A DNA stretch of 64,000 nt from JAOUEA01 sp040882605 (GTDB lineage: Bacteria; Actinomycetota; UBA4738; HRBIN12). Within the stretch, counting starts at the first letter, position 1; every line of letters starts with the position of its first letter. This document shows positions 42,365 through 51,430 of the stretch, one piece after another. Position numbers and translations under genes: made by a program. The notes under the pieces were generated by a model. It was not told the DNA's origin, did no database searches, and saw only the letters and a list, made by a program, of their open reading frames with translations. Location of the stretch: assembly GCA_040882605.1 (NCBI GenBank), contig JBBEAY010000065.1:1-64000 (forward strand), in the 5' to 3' direction.

Positions 42365-42425
42365 GGACCACGGTGCATCGCCGGGACCACGGTGCTTCGG
42401 CAAGCCCACGGCGCGTCGGTACACT
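42365..42425 (+). promoter_or_regulatory. trpC promoter with two direct repeats
   Basis: GGACCACGGTGC occurs at 42365-42376 and 42384-42395, a 19-nt period. TACACT (42420-42425) follows as a -10 box, 10 nt before ATG 42436. The repeats occupy the -35 to -55 region and are candidates for an activator or repressor site. With so short a leader, ribosome-mediated trp attenuation is unlikely here. Confidence 0.5.
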
Positions 42426-42435
42426 CGCGGACCCC

Positions 42436-43215
42436 ATGGGCTTCCTCACCGACTTCGTCGACGACCTGCGCCGGCGTCTTGCCGAGCACCCGCTCGACGA
42501 AGGTGCGCTCCTGGCTCGCGCGAGCGCCAGGCCGCCCGCGCGCGACTTCATCGCAGCTCTCCGCGAGCACTCCCCGGCCCTGATCGCCGAGTTGAAACGC
42601 GCCTCGCCGAGCGCCGGGGAGATAGCCGACACTGTGGATCCGGTCGCTCAGGCGGTCGCCTACGCTGCAGCGGGCGCGGCGGCGATCTCGGTATTGACCG
42701 AGCCTCGACACTTCCACGGGTCCCTCGCCGATCTCGAAGCCGTTCGGATCGCCGTGCAGGTTCCGGTGCTGCGCAAGGACTTCCTCGTGCACCCGGCGCA
42801 GGTGATCGAGGCGCGAGCACGCGGCGCCGACGCCGTGCTGTTGATCACGGCAAGCCTCACCGACGACGAGCTCACGGCCATGCTCGCGGTCGCCCGTGAC
42901 CTCGGCATGGGTGCGCTCGTCGAGACCCACACCGAGAACGAGCTCGATCGGGCCATCGCGAGCGGGGCTGAGGTGGTGGGTGTGAACGCGAGGGATCTGG
43001 AGACCCTCGAAGTCGATGTCGAGCGCGCGCTCGAGCGGGTGGGCCGCATCCCGAGCGACCGGGTCGCAGTGTTCGAGTCGGGCGTGAAGACCCGGGCTGA
43101 CGTGCGAGCCGCCGTCGAAGCGGGCGCGTCTGCCATCCTGGTGGGGGAGGCCCTGATGCGGGCCGGCGACCCACGCGCGGCCGTGCGCCAGCTCTTGGCG
43201 CCCGGCGATGCCTGA
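42436..43215 (+). CDS. trpC: Indole-3-glycerol phosphate synthase
   Basis: A 259-residue TIM-barrel enzyme of tryptophan biosynthesis that closes the indole ring of CdRP. It has LIAELKRASPSAGEI with the catalytic Lys and Ser, VLTEPRHFHGS, VLRKDFLVHPAQV with its Lys, VETHTENELDRA, GVNARDLETLEVD and FESGVKTRADVRAA. ATG 42436 directly follows the TACACT promoter, and the family begins about at this point. It is the first gene of trpC-trpB-trpA; trpB follows after 27 nt. Confidence 0.95.
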   Translation: MGFLTDFVDDLRRRLAEHPLDEGALLARASARPPARDFIAALREHSPALIAELKRASPSAGEIADTVDPVAQAVAYAAAGAAAISVLTEPRHFHGSLADLEAVRIAVQVPVLRKDFLVHPAQVIEARARGADAVLLITASLTDDELTAMLAVARDLGMGALVETHTENELDRAIASGAEVVGVNARDLETLEVDVERALERVGRIPSDRVAVFESGVKTRADVRAAVEAGASAILVGEALMRAGDPRAAVRQLLAPGDA

Positions 43216-43242
43216 CCCGATCTCTCAAGGAGGCCGTGAGCC

Positions 43243-44478
43243 ATGAGCACCGAGAGCCTCATACATGCGAAGCCCGCCGGTCCCGACGCGCGTGGGCGCT
43301 ACGGTGAGCACGGTGGCCGGTACGTGCCCGAAGTGCTGATCCCGGCGCTCGACGAGCTCACCGAGGCGTGGACGATGCTCCGCGACGACACCGGGTTCCG
43401 AGAGGAGCTCGACGCCTTGAGCCGCGACTTCGTCGGCCGGCCGACGCCGATCACGCGAGCGGCGAGGCTGGGAGCCGAGCTCGGCTACGACATCTGGCTC
43501 AAGCGCGAGGACCTCGCGCACACGGGCGCCCACAAGATCAACAACGCGCTCGGCCAGGCCTTGCTCGCGAAGCGGCTGGGCAAGCGGCGCATCATCGCCG
43601 AGACCGGCGCCGGCCAACACGGCGTGGCCACCGCGACGGCGTGTGCCCTGCTCGGCTTGCCCTGCGTCGTGTACATGGGCGAGGAGGATACTCACCGACA
43701 AGCGCCCAACGTCGCCCGCATGAAGCTGCTCGGCGCCGAGGTCGTGCCCGTAACCGCCGGCTCGAAGACACTGAAGGAAGCCGTCAATGCCGCCCTGCGC
43801 GACTGGGCGGCCACGGTGACCGACACGCACTACATCATCGGCTCTGTGGTCGGGCCGCACCCGTTCCCGCAGCTCGTGCGCGACCTGCAGCGGGTGATCG
43901 GCGACGAGGCGCGCGCCCAGCACGCCGAACGTCTCGGGGGGGACCCGGATGTCGTCATCGCGTGCGTCGGCGGAGGCTCGAACGCGATCGGCATGTTCAC
44001 GGCCTTCGTGGGTCTGCCGGGCGTGCGGCTGATCGGTGTGGAAGCCGGTGGCCGCGGCGTGGGGCTCGGAGAGCACTGCTCGTCGATCACCAAGGGCCAG
44101 CCCGGCGTGTTGCACGGCGCCATGAGCTACCTGCTCCAGGACGCCGACGGGCAGATCGTCGAGACGCATTCGATCTCGGCCGGCCTCGACTACCCGGGGG
44201 TCGGTCCCGAGCATTCCTGGTTGCACGACGAGGGGCTGGCCGAGTACGTGAGCGTTACCGACGACGACGCGCTCGCCGGGTTCCAGGCGCTCGCTCGCAC
44301 CGAGGGCATCCTTCCCGCGCTCGAGCCCGCGCACGTGATCGGCTGGCTCCTGCATCGGCCGCTTCCTGAGGGAACGCGCGTGCTCGTCTGTCTCTCCGGC
44401 CGCGGCGACAAGGACCTCGACACCGTGCTCGCTGCGCTCAGGATCACGGCCGGCTCGCCCCCGGTGACCGAGACCTGA
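43243..44478 (+). CDS. trpB: Tryptophan synthase beta subunit
   Basis: A 411-residue PLP enzyme that condenses indole and serine to tryptophan. It shows GRYGEHGGRYVPEVL, LKREDLAHTGAHKINNALGQ with the PLP lysine, AETGAGQHGVATAT, CVGGGSNAIG (phosphate cradle), and SAGLDYPGVGPEHSWL. CAAGGAGG 9 nt upstream of ATG 43243 is a strong ribosome site. The stop overlaps trpA (TGATG), consistent with stoichiometric alpha-beta production. Confidence 0.97.
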   Translation: MSTESLIHAKPAGPDARGRYGEHGGRYVPEVLIPALDELTEAWTMLRDDTGFREELDALSRDFVGRPTPITRAARLGAELGYDIWLKREDLAHTGAHKINNALGQALLAKRLGKRRIIAETGAGQHGVATATACALLGLPCVVYMGEEDTHRQAPNVARMKLLGAEVVPVTAGSKTLKEAVNAALRDWAATVTDTHYIIGSVVGPHPFPQLVRDLQRVIGDEARAQHAERLGGDPDVVIACVGGGSNAIGMFTAFVGLPGVRLIGVEAGGRGVGLGEHCSSITKGQPGVLHGAMSYLLQDADGQIVETHSISAGLDYPGVGPEHSWLHDEGLAEYVSVTDDDALAGFQALARTEGILPALEPAHVIGWLLHRPLPEGTRVLVCLSGRGDKDLDTVLAALRITAGSPPVTET

Positions 44479-45251
44479 TGGGCGCCCTGGAAACCGCGCT
44501 CCGCACCAGGCGTGACCAGGGTGGCAAGGCGTTCGTCCCATACGTGACCGGAGGATTCCCGGGGGTTGATGCCGGTCTGCTGCGAGCGATCGCCGACGCC
44601 GGCGCCGACGCGATCGAGGTGGGTGTGCCGCACTCCGATCCGGTCATGGATGGTGGCGTGATCCAACAGGCGTCATCCGCCGCCCTCGCCGCCGGTGTGC
44701 GCCCCGCCGACGTGTTCGCCACGATCAAGGAAGCGGCGCTCGACGTTCCGGTGGCCGTGATGACGTACGTGAATCCCGTGCTGCGGCGAGGTGTCGAGGC
44801 GTTCCTCGACGACGTGGCCGAGGCCGGAGTTTCGGGAACGATCGTGCCCGATCTTCCGGTCGACGAAGCGGAGTCGTTCGATACAGCCTGTGCCGCTCGC
44901 AACATCGACGCGGTGCTGTTGGCGGCGCCGGGCGCCGCGGCCGAACGGCTGGAGGCGATCGCAGGGCGAGCGCGCGGCTTCGTCTACTGCGTCGCGACAT
45001 ACGGGGTCACCGGCGCCCGCGAGGAGCTGGGGGGCACAGCGAGGAGCTTGGTCGGCGCGATGCGCCCACTGACCGATCTGCCGCTGCTCGTGGGCGTCGG
45101 CATCGGCACGCCCCGGCAAGCGACGGAGGCGAGCTCGTTCGCCGACGGCGTGATCGTCGGCAGCGCCCTGATGGCGAAGTTGGTCGAAGGCGACCGCGAT
45201 GGCATGCTCGAGCTGGCTCGCGACTTCCGGGCGGCGCTGCCGCTCGGCTGA
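44478..45251 (+). CDS. trpA: Tryptophan synthase alpha subunit
   Basis: A 257-residue TIM-barrel subunit that cleaves indole-3-glycerol phosphate and channels indole to TrpB. It has FVPYVTGGFPG, ADAIEVGVPHSDPVMDG with the catalytic Glu and Asp, MTYVNPVLRRGVEAFL, GTIVPDLPVDEA, YCVATYGVTGAR and VGVGIGTPRQA. ATG 44478 overlaps the trpB stop. It is the last gene of the trp string; the 148-nt gap to the next gene holds a TTGGCC-N18-TACCAA promoter-like pair at 45331-45360. Confidence 0.96.
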   Translation: MGALETALRTRRDQGGKAFVPYVTGGFPGVDAGLLRAIADAGADAIEVGVPHSDPVMDGGVIQQASSAALAAGVRPADVFATIKEAALDVPVAVMTYVNPVLRRGVEAFLDDVAEAGVSGTIVPDLPVDEAESFDTACAARNIDAVLLAAPGAAAERLEAIAGRARGFVYCVATYGVTGAREELGGTARSLVGAMRPLTDLPLLVGVGIGTPRQATEASSFADGVIVGSALMAKLVEGDRDGMLELARDFRAALPLG

Positions 45252-45399
45252 GACGGTCTCGCCAGCGATTTCGGGCATCCCGGCGGGCTACGTCGAACGT
45301 ACGCAGGTGCAGGATGATCTGATGGAGTGATTGGCCGCGGGGAAATCGATGTGGTACCAACCCACTCCGTCTCGAAACGTTGGAGGGATAGGGAGCCCT

Positions 45400-46728
45400 A
45401 TGAAACGTCGATCCTGGCTCAAGGTGGTCGCCTCCGTAGCCGTGCTCGCCCTCGCGGCGAGCGCGTGTTCGAACGACGACGGCGGCGGTGGTGGTGGTGG
45501 TGGTGACAGCGGCACCCTTACCGAGACCCCGGCCGTCGACGGGTTCGGCACGGTCGAGGTCGCGGCCGGCGAGCCGATCAACATCGGCACGCTGCTGGTG
45601 ATCTCGGGCCCCGACGCCGCGCTCGGCCTGGACAGCCAGAACGGCGCCGTGCTGGCCGTCGACTACCTCGACGGCACGTTCGACGGCATCGCGGGACAGT
45701 TCTTGGGCCACGACATCGAGTGGACCCACGAGAACGACCTCTGCTCGGCCGAGGGTGGCGAGGCGGGCGGAACCGCGCTCGCAGCCGACCCGTCGATCGT
45801 GGCAGTCATCGGCACGAGCTGCCCGAGCGCCGCGCTGGGCGTCGCCGACACGATCTTGTCCGAGAAGGGCATCCTGCTGGTCTCGCCGTCGAACACCAAC
45901 CCGGCGTTGACGGCCGAGGCAACCCATCAGCCGTTCTACGCGCGCACCGCACACAACGACCGTATCCAGGGTGCGATCGTGGCGAAGTACGCGCTGAGCG
46001 ACCATGGCGCGACCAAGATGGCGACGATCCACGACGAGAACCCATACACGCAAGGACTGACGGCGGCGGCTGCCGTCAACTTCGAGGCAGGCGGCGGTAA
46101 CGTCACGACCCAGGCGCAGATCAACTCACAGGAAACCGACTTCGAACCGTTGCTCAGCTCGATCGCCCAGGGTGATCCCGATGTGCTGTACGCGCCGGTG
46201 TTCGTCACAGCGTGCTCGCTGATCCTCAAGCAGGCGGCCGACATCATGCCCGACGTCACGATCATTGTGTCCGACGTCTGCTTGAGCAGTGACACGCTGA
46301 AGAACGCCGGAGACGCGGTCGACGGGGTGTTCCTTTCGTCGCCAGACGTCTCCGTGTTCCAGGAGGGCGACTTCTACTCGAACAGGTTCATCCCCGCGTA
46401 CCAGGAGCAGTTCGGCTCCGAGCCGACCTCGATGTTCCACGCACACGCGTTCGACGCGGCGAACGTGCTGTTCGATGCGATCGAGCAGGTGGCGGTGGTG
46501 AACGAAGACGGCTCGCTGTCCATCCCTCGTGCCGCACTTCGCGACGCGTTTTTCGCGACAGAGGGCTACGAGGGGCTCACCGGCGTCATCACCTGCACCG
46601 AGCTGGGTGACTGTGCCACTGACGTGACCGTCGACATCTTCGAAGGACCGAACTGGCCCGTCGAGGGTGGGGCCAAGCCCGACACACCGGTGTACAGCGA
46701 CACGAAGTCGCTGGACGACGTCCTGTAG
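45400..46728 (+). CDS. ABC transporter substrate-binding lipoprotein, branched-chain amino acid type (LivK-like)
   Basis: A 442-residue type I periplasmic binding protein. A lipoprotein signal (RRSWLKVVASVAVLALAASAC) has its lipobox Cys at residue 23, followed by a polyglycine linker. The binding fold shows INIGTLLVISGPDA, VAVIGTSCPSAALGVA, LLVSPSNTNPALTA and DVLYAPVFVTACSLILKQA. It would bind branched-chain or related amino acids outside the membrane for the downstream permease. ATG 45400 has GGGAG 5 nt upstream and opens the signal peptide; the frame runs 23 codons further up without a ribosome site. Confidence 0.9.
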   Translation: MKRRSWLKVVASVAVLALAASACSNDDGGGGGGGGDSGTLTETPAVDGFGTVEVAAGEPINIGTLLVISGPDAALGLDSQNGAVLAVDYLDGTFDGIAGQFLGHDIEWTHENDLCSAEGGEAGGTALAADPSIVAVIGTSCPSAALGVADTILSEKGILLVSPSNTNPALTAEATHQPFYARTAHNDRIQGAIVAKYALSDHGATKMATIHDENPYTQGLTAAAAVNFEAGGGNVTTQAQINSQETDFEPLLSSIAQGDPDVLYAPVFVTACSLILKQAADIMPDVTIIVSDVCLSSDTLKNAGDAVDGVFLSSPDVSVFQEGDFYSNRFIPAYQEQFGSEPTSMFHAHAFDAANVLFDAIEQVAVVNEDGSLSIPRAALRDAFFATEGYEGLTGVITCTELGDCATDVTVDIFEGPNWPVEGGAKPDTPVYSDTKSLDDVL

Positions 46729-47115
46729 TCCCGGACTGCGAGAACGACGGATCCCCGGGCGACCCGAGCACTTGATGGCCGACCTTCAGGAGTCGTGCGA
46801 GGCGCCGAGTCCGCCGCGGTTCCGACGACATCACGCTCTTCGAAGAGAGGGTGGGCCATCCGATGCCGAGCCGGTCTTCACCGAGACGGTCTCGCTCGCC
46901 GACCTGGAACCCTGATCGGGGCCCCTCTGCGTCGCTGAGCGATCGCGTGCGCGAAGCGCGAGGCATCCATCTCGATGATCTCCCTCGTATGGAGAGTCGA
47001 GGCCCTCCGCGACACGCGGATCCGGGGGGACCGCCTACTAGTGGTGGCGATGCGCCTCGTCGAGGCTTATGTGATGCTTCTCTCTTCTGGGAGAAGGGGA
47101 AGGATAGGGGGTTCC
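46729..47115 (+). other. 387-nt gap between two binding-protein genes
   Basis: No convincing gene was found here. A 46-codon frame at 46775-46915 lacks a ribosome site and any family signature. The last 20 nt (GGATAGGGGG before the ATG) resemble the leader of the preceding binding-protein gene (GGATAGGGAG), suggesting the two units arose by duplication. A CTACTAGTGG stretch near 47036 and a TTATGT near 47068 are possible but weak -10 elements. Confidence 0.5.
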
Positions 47116-48348
47116 ATGCAACAGCGGAAGAAGTGGTTGCGTGCAGTGTCGCTCGTCTCGGGACTGGCACTCGTCGGCGCCGCATGCGGGAGCGATGACG
47201 AGGGCGGCGGAGCTTCACCGACGGGCACAGCGCCGGTCGAGAAGGTCGAGGTGACGATCTACGGCCAGGGCGCGTGGACCGGTCCGGCGAACTATCTGGT
47301 CGTTCCGAGCTTCCAAGGCGCACAGATGGCGTTCGACGAGCTGAACGCCGACGCCGGCTACCCGGCCACGATCACGTTCGAGCAGGCGGACACGCAAGGG
47401 TCGCCCGACAACGCCCCGCCTGTCGTGGAGGAGATCGTCGGGAATCCGAACACGGTGGCCGTGCACGGCCCTGGGTTCTCGGGCGAGTCCGAAGCCTCTG
47501 GGGACACCTTCGAGGAGGCGGGCATCCCGTTCGTGAGCGCTTCGGCCACGAACCCCGGGCTGAGCCAGAAGGGCTGGACCTTCTGGTACAGGGGGATCGC
47601 GAACGACGACGACCAGGGCACGCCAGCGGCTCAGTACCTCGCCCAGGTGCTGAGCGCGAGCAGCGTCTTCGTCACGCACGACAAGTCCACCTACGGTCAG
47701 GGGCTGGCTGAGGTGGTCCGCGACACGCTCGAAAGCGAGGGCGTGGACGTGGCGGGCTTCGAGGGTATCGAGACCGGCGCGGAAGACTTCTCGGCGCTGA
47801 TCAGCGACATCGAGGCCTCGAGCCCCGACGCGGTCTACTTCGGCGGTTACGACTTCGACTTCGGCAAGATCGTGAAGCAAGCGCGTGACGCGGGACTCGA
47901 CGTCCCGATGATGTCGGGCGACGGATCGGTCTCTTCGACCCTGATCGATCTGGCGGGCAGCGGTCTCACCGATGTCTACCTGACCTGTCCGTGCAACTTG
48001 ACCGGCGATTTCGTGCAGCAGTACAACGATAAGTACGGAGGGGAGGCCTCGTCCGTGCCGATCTACGTGGCGGAGGGTTACGACGTCGCCAACCTGCTCG
48101 GGGAGGGCATCAAGCAGGCGATCGATGGTGGAGCCACCACCCCCGAGGAGATCCGGGCCGGGATCAAGACCTACCTCGACTCGGTCACCACGGACAGCCC
48201 GTACCAAGGTGTCGCGAAGTCGTACGCATTCGACCCGTCGACACACGAGCTGGCGGCGACCGAGCGCCTCGAGTTGATCTACTTCTATGCGGCCGTCCCT
48301 GGGGAGATTACCCTCGAGGGCCAGGCGCCGGAGGTGCTGGGCGGGTAA
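47116..48348 (+). CDS. ABC transporter substrate-binding lipoprotein, branched-chain amino acid type (LivK-like)
   Basis: A 410-residue type I periplasmic binding protein with lipoprotein signal (WLRAVSLVSGLALVGAACGS; lipobox GAAC) and a short Gly/Ser linker. The fold has AQMAFDELNADAG, VAVHGPGFSGESEAS, IPFVSASATNPGLS, VFVTHDKSTYGQGLAE and PDAVYFGGYDFDFGKIVKQA. It is distinct in sequence from the binding protein just upstream, so it may widen substrate range. ATG 47116 has GGGGG 5 nt upstream. A strong hairpin separates it from livH. Confidence 0.9.
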   Translation: MQQRKKWLRAVSLVSGLALVGAACGSDDEGGGASPTGTAPVEKVEVTIYGQGAWTGPANYLVVPSFQGAQMAFDELNADAGYPATITFEQADTQGSPDNAPPVVEEIVGNPNTVAVHGPGFSGESEASGDTFEEAGIPFVSASATNPGLSQKGWTFWYRGIANDDDQGTPAAQYLAQVLSASSVFVTHDKSTYGQGLAEVVRDTLESEGVDVAGFEGIETGAEDFSALISDIEASSPDAVYFGGYDFDFGKIVKQARDAGLDVPMMSGDGSVSSTLIDLAGSGLTDVYLTCPCNLTGDFVQQYNDKYGGEASSVPIYVAEGYDVANLLGEGIKQAIDGGATTPEEIRAGIKTYLDSVTTDSPYQGVAKSYAFDPSTHELAATERLELIYFYAAVPGEITLEGQAPEVLGG

Positions 48349-48367
48349 GCGAAGCGTGGCACGACGT

Positions 48368-48394
48368 GAGGGGCGGACGTCGCGTCCGCCCCTC
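48368..48394 (+). terminator. Hairpin between binding protein and livH
   Basis: A perfect 12-bp stem GAGGGGCGGACG (48368-48379) / CGTCCGCCCCTC (48383-48394) closes a TCG loop, 20 nt after the binding-protein stop. There is no long U-run, so it may terminate partially or protect the binding-protein mRNA 3' end. That would give the excess of binding protein over permease usual for ABC importers. Confidence 0.65.
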
Positions 48395-48425
48395 TGTGTC
48401 GTTCCGCTGAGTCGGAGGCGCCGCG

Positions 48426-49415
48426 ATGGGCGAGTGCGTTACCAACATCGTCGACCAGTTCTGGGCGCAGACGCGCAACGGCGTCACGCTCGGCGCGATC
48501 TACGCGATGATCGCACTCGGCTACACGATGGTGTACGGGGTGCTGCAGCTGATCAACTTCGCGCACTCCGAGGTCTTCATGGTGTCCACCGTGGTGACGC
48601 TGTTCGCGGTCCGGAACTGGATGGGCGTGACCGAGCCGGTCACGGGCGTGCTGCTCGTGATCGTGCTGATAGGCGCGTTGATCCCCGCGATGCTCGCGGG
48701 AGGCGGGATGGCCGTCGCGATCGAGCGGCTCGCGTACCGTCCCCTGAGGCGACGAGGAGCTCCGCGACTGTCGTTCTTGATCGCTGCGATCGGCGCGTCG
48801 CTCGCGATCCAGTATCTGTTCGTATTGATGGACGGCCAGCACTACCTGCTCTGGTTCAAGCTCCCCAACATCCTCGGGCCGAACCCGCAGTCCCTGCCCG
48901 AGGTCATGCAGACACAGACCCTGTTCACGTGGTTCGGAACCGAGATCTCCAACAGGAGGGTCGTGGTGGTCGTCGTCGCGGTCGCCATGATGGTCGTGCT
49001 CGATCTCATCGTGCGACGAACGCGAGTCGGCCGAGGGATCCGAGCCGTGGCGCAGGACCAAGAGACGGCGGCGATCATGGGTGTCGACATCGAGCGGATC
49101 ATCGTGCTCACGTTCCTAATCGGTGGGATCATGGCGGGCGCGGCGGGGATGCTGTTCGTCACGATCGCGCCGGGGGCCCCGGCGTTCTGGTTCATCGGGT
49201 TCTTCCCGGGGATCAAGGCGTTCACCGCGGCGGTTCTCGGCGGCATCGGGAACATCCGGGGCGCCATGCTCGGCGGTCTTCTTCTCGGACTGGTCGAGGC
49301 TTATGGGACCGCCTGCACCGGCGCCCAGTGGGTGAACGTGATCGCCTTCGTCGTCCTGGTCCTCGTCTTGATGGTCAGGCCGACCGGGATACTCGGCGAG
49401 CAGGTGGGAGCGTAG
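48426..49415 (+). CDS. livH: Branched-chain amino acid ABC transporter permease LivH
   Basis: A 329-residue integral membrane protein with about eight hydrophobic helices. LivH features are GVTLGAIYAMIALGYTMVYG near the N-terminus, LINFAHSEVFM, and AVAQDQETAAIMGVDIERII, the coupling helix that contacts the ATPases. It forms the membrane channel with LivM. GGAGG precedes ATG 48426. livM begins directly after the stop. Confidence 0.94.
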   Translation: MGECVTNIVDQFWAQTRNGVTLGAIYAMIALGYTMVYGVLQLINFAHSEVFMVSTVVTLFAVRNWMGVTEPVTGVLLVIVLIGALIPAMLAGGGMAVAIERLAYRPLRRRGAPRLSFLIAAIGASLAIQYLFVLMDGQHYLLWFKLPNILGPNPQSLPEVMQTQTLFTWFGTEISNRRVVVVVVAVAMMVVLDLIVRRTRVGRGIRAVAQDQETAAIMGVDIERIIVLTFLIGGIMAGAAGMLFVTIAPGAPAFWFIGFFPGIKAFTAAVLGGIGNIRGAMLGGLLLGLVEAYGTACTGAQWVNVIAFVVLVLVLMVRPTGILGEQVGA

Positions 49416-50630
49416 TTGACGGGCTCGATCAGCGATCGGATCGCAGACGCCCAGGGGCGTGCGAAAGCCCTGGTCCGCAACGGCACCGGCCCGGTCCGGG
49501 CCGCGGCGATACGAGCGAGGGAGTGGTGGAACGGGCATCGCCGGTGGGTCCAGCCGTTGGCGTGGTTCGTGATGATCGCGATCGCGTTCCTCCTTCCGCT
49601 CCTCGACCAGTGGTTCACGCTCCCGATCTGGCTGCAACGCGCGACCAGCGGGGGAACGCTCTCGCGGGTCGCGCTGTTCACGCTCTTCGCGCTGGGTCTC
49701 AACGTGGTCGTTGGGTTCGCCGGGCTCCTCGATCTCGGATACGTCGCCTTCTGGGCGATCGGGGCGTATACGGCGGGCATCCTCACCGGGGCCGCCGACT
49801 ACACGAAGGGGCTGCGGGCGGGGACGGCCGACCTCGCGGACAAGCCCGTCTGGGAGCCGTGGATGTGGCTGATCCTCGTGGCGGCTCTCGCCTTCGCCGT
49901 GATCGCCGGCATCGTCCTCGGCTCGCCCACCCTCCGCCTCCGCGGCGACTACCTCGCCATCGTCACCCTCGGCTTCGGTGAGATCGTCCGGATCACCGCG
50001 AACAACCTGGACACAGTGACGGTCGGCCCGCGGGGCATCGCCTCGATCCCGCATCCCGAGATCCACGCGGGACCTGTCGATCTGGCCTGGGGCACCCTGA
50101 TTGACGACAAGTACTACTGGCTGTTGCTGGTCTTCGTCGTGCTGTGGATCGTCGCGATCCGCATGCTCGACCGGTCGCGGATCGGCCGCGCGTGGGTGGC
50201 GATCCGCGAGGACGAGATCGCGGCGGGCGCGATGGGGGTTCCCGTCGTGCGGATGAAGCTCGCGGCGTTCGTGATCGGGGCCTCCACCGCCGGGGTCGGA
50301 GGCGTCATCTACGCCGAGCAGGTCAACTTCATCAACCCGCCGACGTTCAGCATCCTCCAATCGATCCTGATCCTCTCGATGGTCGTGATCGGGGGGATGG
50401 GGTCGACTTGGGGCGCGGTGCTCGGGGCCACCCTCGTCGTGCTGCTTCCCGAGGTATTCCGTGAGTTCGAGGATTACCGGTTCTTCGTCTTCGGTGTGAC
50501 CATCGTGGCGGTGATGGCGTTTCGGCCCCAAGGCCTGCTGCCTTCTCGCCGGCGGGCCCTCGAGCTTCGCGGGCACACGGTGGAGGATCACCTGCCCGAC
50601 GTCGAGGTCGCCGAGGGGGAATCGGGATGA
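49416..50630 (+). CDS. livM: Branched-chain amino acid ABC transporter permease LivM
   Basis: A 404-residue permease with a hydrophilic N-terminal extension (about 45 residues) and about nine membrane helices. It has LNVVVGFAGLLDLGYVAFWAI, LRLRGDYLAIVTLGFGEI, GRAWVAIREDEIAAGAMGV (coupling helix) and GMGSTWGAVLGA. TTG 49416 immediately follows the livH stop with AGGTGGGAG 5 nt upstream. The stop overlaps livG. Confidence 0.93.
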   Translation: MTGSISDRIADAQGRAKALVRNGTGPVRAAAIRAREWWNGHRRWVQPLAWFVMIAIAFLLPLLDQWFTLPIWLQRATSGGTLSRVALFTLFALGLNVVVGFAGLLDLGYVAFWAIGAYTAGILTGAADYTKGLRAGTADLADKPVWEPWMWLILVAALAFAVIAGIVLGSPTLRLRGDYLAIVTLGFGEIVRITANNLDTVTVGPRGIASIPHPEIHAGPVDLAWGTLIDDKYYWLLLVFVVLWIVAIRMLDRSRIGRAWVAIREDEIAAGAMGVPVVRMKLAAFVIGASTAGVGGVIYAEQVNFINPPTFSILQSILILSMVVIGGMGSTWGAVLGATLVVLLPEVFREFEDYRFFVFGVTIVAVMAFRPQGLLPSRRRALELRGHTVEDHLPDVEVAEGESG

Positions 50631-51430
50631 TGTCGCCCGACCTTCTCGACGTCCGAGGCGTGACGATGCGTTTCGGAGGATTGGCGGCCCTTCAGGACGT
50701 CAACATAGCGGTCGCTGAGGGTCAGGTGTTCGGCCTGATCGGACCCAACGGTGCCGGCAAGACGACGCTGTTCAACGTGGCCACGGGGATGCAGACGCCT
50801 ACCGAGGGAACGGTCCGGTTCGGTGGGGAGTCTTTGCTGCAAACGTCGAGGCGCTTCGGTACGCGCAGGAGACGACCGCACGAGATCACGGCGCTCGGTG
50901 TGGCGCGCACGTTCCAGAACATCCGGCTGTTCCCCGAGATGACCGCGCTCGAGAACGTGATGGTCGGAGCCGACGCGCATCATCGGCAGAACGTGCTGGA
51001 CGCGATTTTCCGTACACCACGGCAGCGACGGGAAGACAACGAGGCGCAGCAGACCGCCGAAAACCTGCTGCAGTTCGTCGGGATCTACAAGCACGCGAAT
51101 GCGCTCGCCAGCAACCTCTCCTACGGAGACCAGCGCCGGGTGGAGATAGCGAGAGCCCTGGCGACGCGACCGCGGCTGATGCTGTTGGACGAACCGGCGG
51201 CAGGGATGAACCCCACCGAGAAGGCAACACTCTCGGAGCTCGTCCTGCGGATCCGCGACCAGGGCCACACGATCCTTATCATCGAGCACGACATGCGCGT
51301 CGTCATGGGGTTATGCGAACGGATCGCCGTGCTCGACTACGGACGCAAGATCGCCGAGGGAACCCCGGATGAGATCCAGCGCGACCCAGGCGTGATCGAG
51401 GCGTATCTCGGAAGTGAGGCTGCCGGGTGA
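50627..51430 (+). CDS. livG: Branched-chain amino acid ABC transporter ATP-binding protein LivG
   Basis: A 267-residue ABC ATPase. It has Walker A GPNGAGKTTLFN, the Q-loop TFQNIRLF, signature LSYGDQRRVEIARAL (SYGDQ in place of SGGQ, as is common in LivG), Walker B LMLLDEPAAGMNP, and H-loop IIEHDMRVVM. The AGMNP and C-terminal VIEAYLG motifs are typical of LivG. ATG 50627 overlaps the livM stop; ATG 50630 is an equal alternative. The stop overlaps livF (GTGA). Confidence 0.95.
   Translation: MMSPDLLDVRGVTMRFGGLAALQDVNIAVAEGQVFGLIGPNGAGKTTLFNVATGMQTPTEGTVRFGGESLLQTSRRFGTRRRRPHEITALGVARTFQNIRLFPEMTALENVMVGADAHHRQNVLDAIFRTPRQRREDNEAQQTAENLLQFVGIYKHANALASNLSYGDQRRVEIARALATRPRLMLLDEPAAGMNPTEKATLSELVLRIRDQGHTILIIEHDMRVVMGLCERIAVLDYGRKIAEGTPDEIQRDPGVIEAYLGSEAAG

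Noticed and set aside
43368..44369. 333-codon frame inside trpB
   Set aside because: Arg/Gly/His-rich shadow of trpB in another phase.
46775..46915. 46-codon frame between the two binding-protein genes
   Set aside because: No ribosome site, no hydrophobic or domain pattern and no coupling to neighbours.
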